From Nematopogon swammerdamellus (lineage: Eukaryota; Arthropoda; Insecta; Lepidoptera; Adelidae), in assembly GCA_946902875.1 (NCBI GenBank), contig OX336359.1:2976001-3040000 (forward strand): a DNA stretch of 64,000 nt. Direction: 5' to 3'. Within the stretch, counting starts at the first letter, position 1; the number at the start of each line of letters is the position of its first letter. This document shows positions 63,482-64,000 of this stretch, in pieces. The translations under genes and the position numbers were made by a program. The notes below the pieces were generated by a model. It worked only from the letters and a program-made list of their open reading frames with translations, was not told where the DNA came from and did no database searches.

Positions 63482-63815
63482 TGGGGCCGGTACTTAAAAA
63501 GAATAGCCCCACTGCATCTCTCCCCGTGCATGTCGTAAAAGGCGACTAAGGGATAAGGACAAGATGCCGTGCTAAAGGGCGACAGGCTCGCCACCTCTCA
63601 CCTTGGCATGGTACTTTCACCGAGTCAGGCAGCAGATGGGTCTTCGTGCCTTACTTGCTGCTTGATCGATTGAATCTTGTTCGAATAATTTGCGAAACGT
63701 GGTGGTCGGTGTTGTGCTGTAATTTACCAGAGTTCTTGCAGCACAACACCGATTACTCTGATTACCCCGATTGTCGGGATTCAGCGTGTGTGATATGTAT
63801 AATGTATATGTTTTA
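63482..63815 (+). mobile_element. GGGCCGGTAC repeat, full copy
   Basis: GTGGGGCCGGTACTTAAA, ACTGCATCTCTCCCCG, AAGGCGACTAAGGGAT, GATGCCGTGCTAAAGGGC, GGTGGTCGGTGTTGTGC, GATTACTCTGATTACCCC, TCAGCGTGTGTGATATG. It serves as the best reference copy in the window. Beyond 63815 nothing is recognised. Confidence 0.8.
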
Positions 63816-64000
63816 TTAGAAAGCAGGTTTAACTGGAATTGTTCTTAGCTATGTTTGTAATCAAGGAAATCACAAATAAAAAAAAATAAATAACACATTT
63901 AACTTTTTTCGTCCAGTAAATCCGGAGAAAATAAGCTATGACAGACCAACAGCCGGAAAGACACGAGAGTGATCCTATAAGCGTTCCGTTTTTGTCCTCT

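Overview
This window is eukaryotic and most likely from a moth or butterfly (Lepidoptera). It is AT-rich, has no compact genes, and is dense in SINEs, MITEs, LINE 3' ends and (GACA)-type repeats of kinds familiar from lepidopteran genomes. The assignment to Lepidoptera is an inference from repeat character and intron style; no species can be named.

The only host gene I can support runs on the minus strand and spans the whole window. It is a multi-PDZ scaffold of the Patj / MPDZ (MUPP1) / INADL lineage. Nine exons are well supported by canonical splice sites, matching phases and PDZ motifs, and a tenth is a candidate. In gene order they are 63067-62973 (end of one PDZ), 61871-61802 (linker), 25671-25582 (candidate), 23089-23036, 22296-22195, 12614-12543 and 9760-9664 (a complete PDZ over four exons plus a tail), 5717-5593 and 4319-4161 (a second complete PDZ), and 545-408 (start of a third PDZ that continues beyond the left edge). 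Every junction between recognised neighbours keeps frame. The protein should assemble apical-junction / polarity complexes through C-terminal peptides of its partners; this comes from the family, not from this sequence.

The rest is intron made of mobile DNA, including one gap of about 36 kb (25.7-61.8 kb). Main classes: (1) at least 15 copies of a SINE with a 5S rRNA-like head; (2) a tRNA-headed SINE sharing its central body with the first; (3) several palindromic or terminal-inverted-repeat MITEs, many with TA, TWA or 8-bp target duplications; (4) LINE 3' ends and one reverse-transcriptase fragment with a YADD box; (5) an internally deleted mariner; (6) two inverted copies of a 2.3-2.5 kb composite repeat; (7) Helitron-like or unclassified short repeats, named here by sequence.

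The most unusual structures are two tandem arrays built from the 3' halves of two different PDZ exons, splice donor included (1-545 and 4393-5717). In the first the unit is an exon/intron/SINE chimera whose junction fits duplication at a 3-bp microhomology. Other notable structures are a 2.2-kb inverted (head-to-head) 100-bp satellite at 45.3-47.5 kb, a 41-bp satellite of about 40 units beside an exon, a 68-bp array whose every unit is a hairpin, and three different palindromic MITEs packed together at 24.06-24.62 kb. I see no CRISPR, operon, prokaryotic or viral system.
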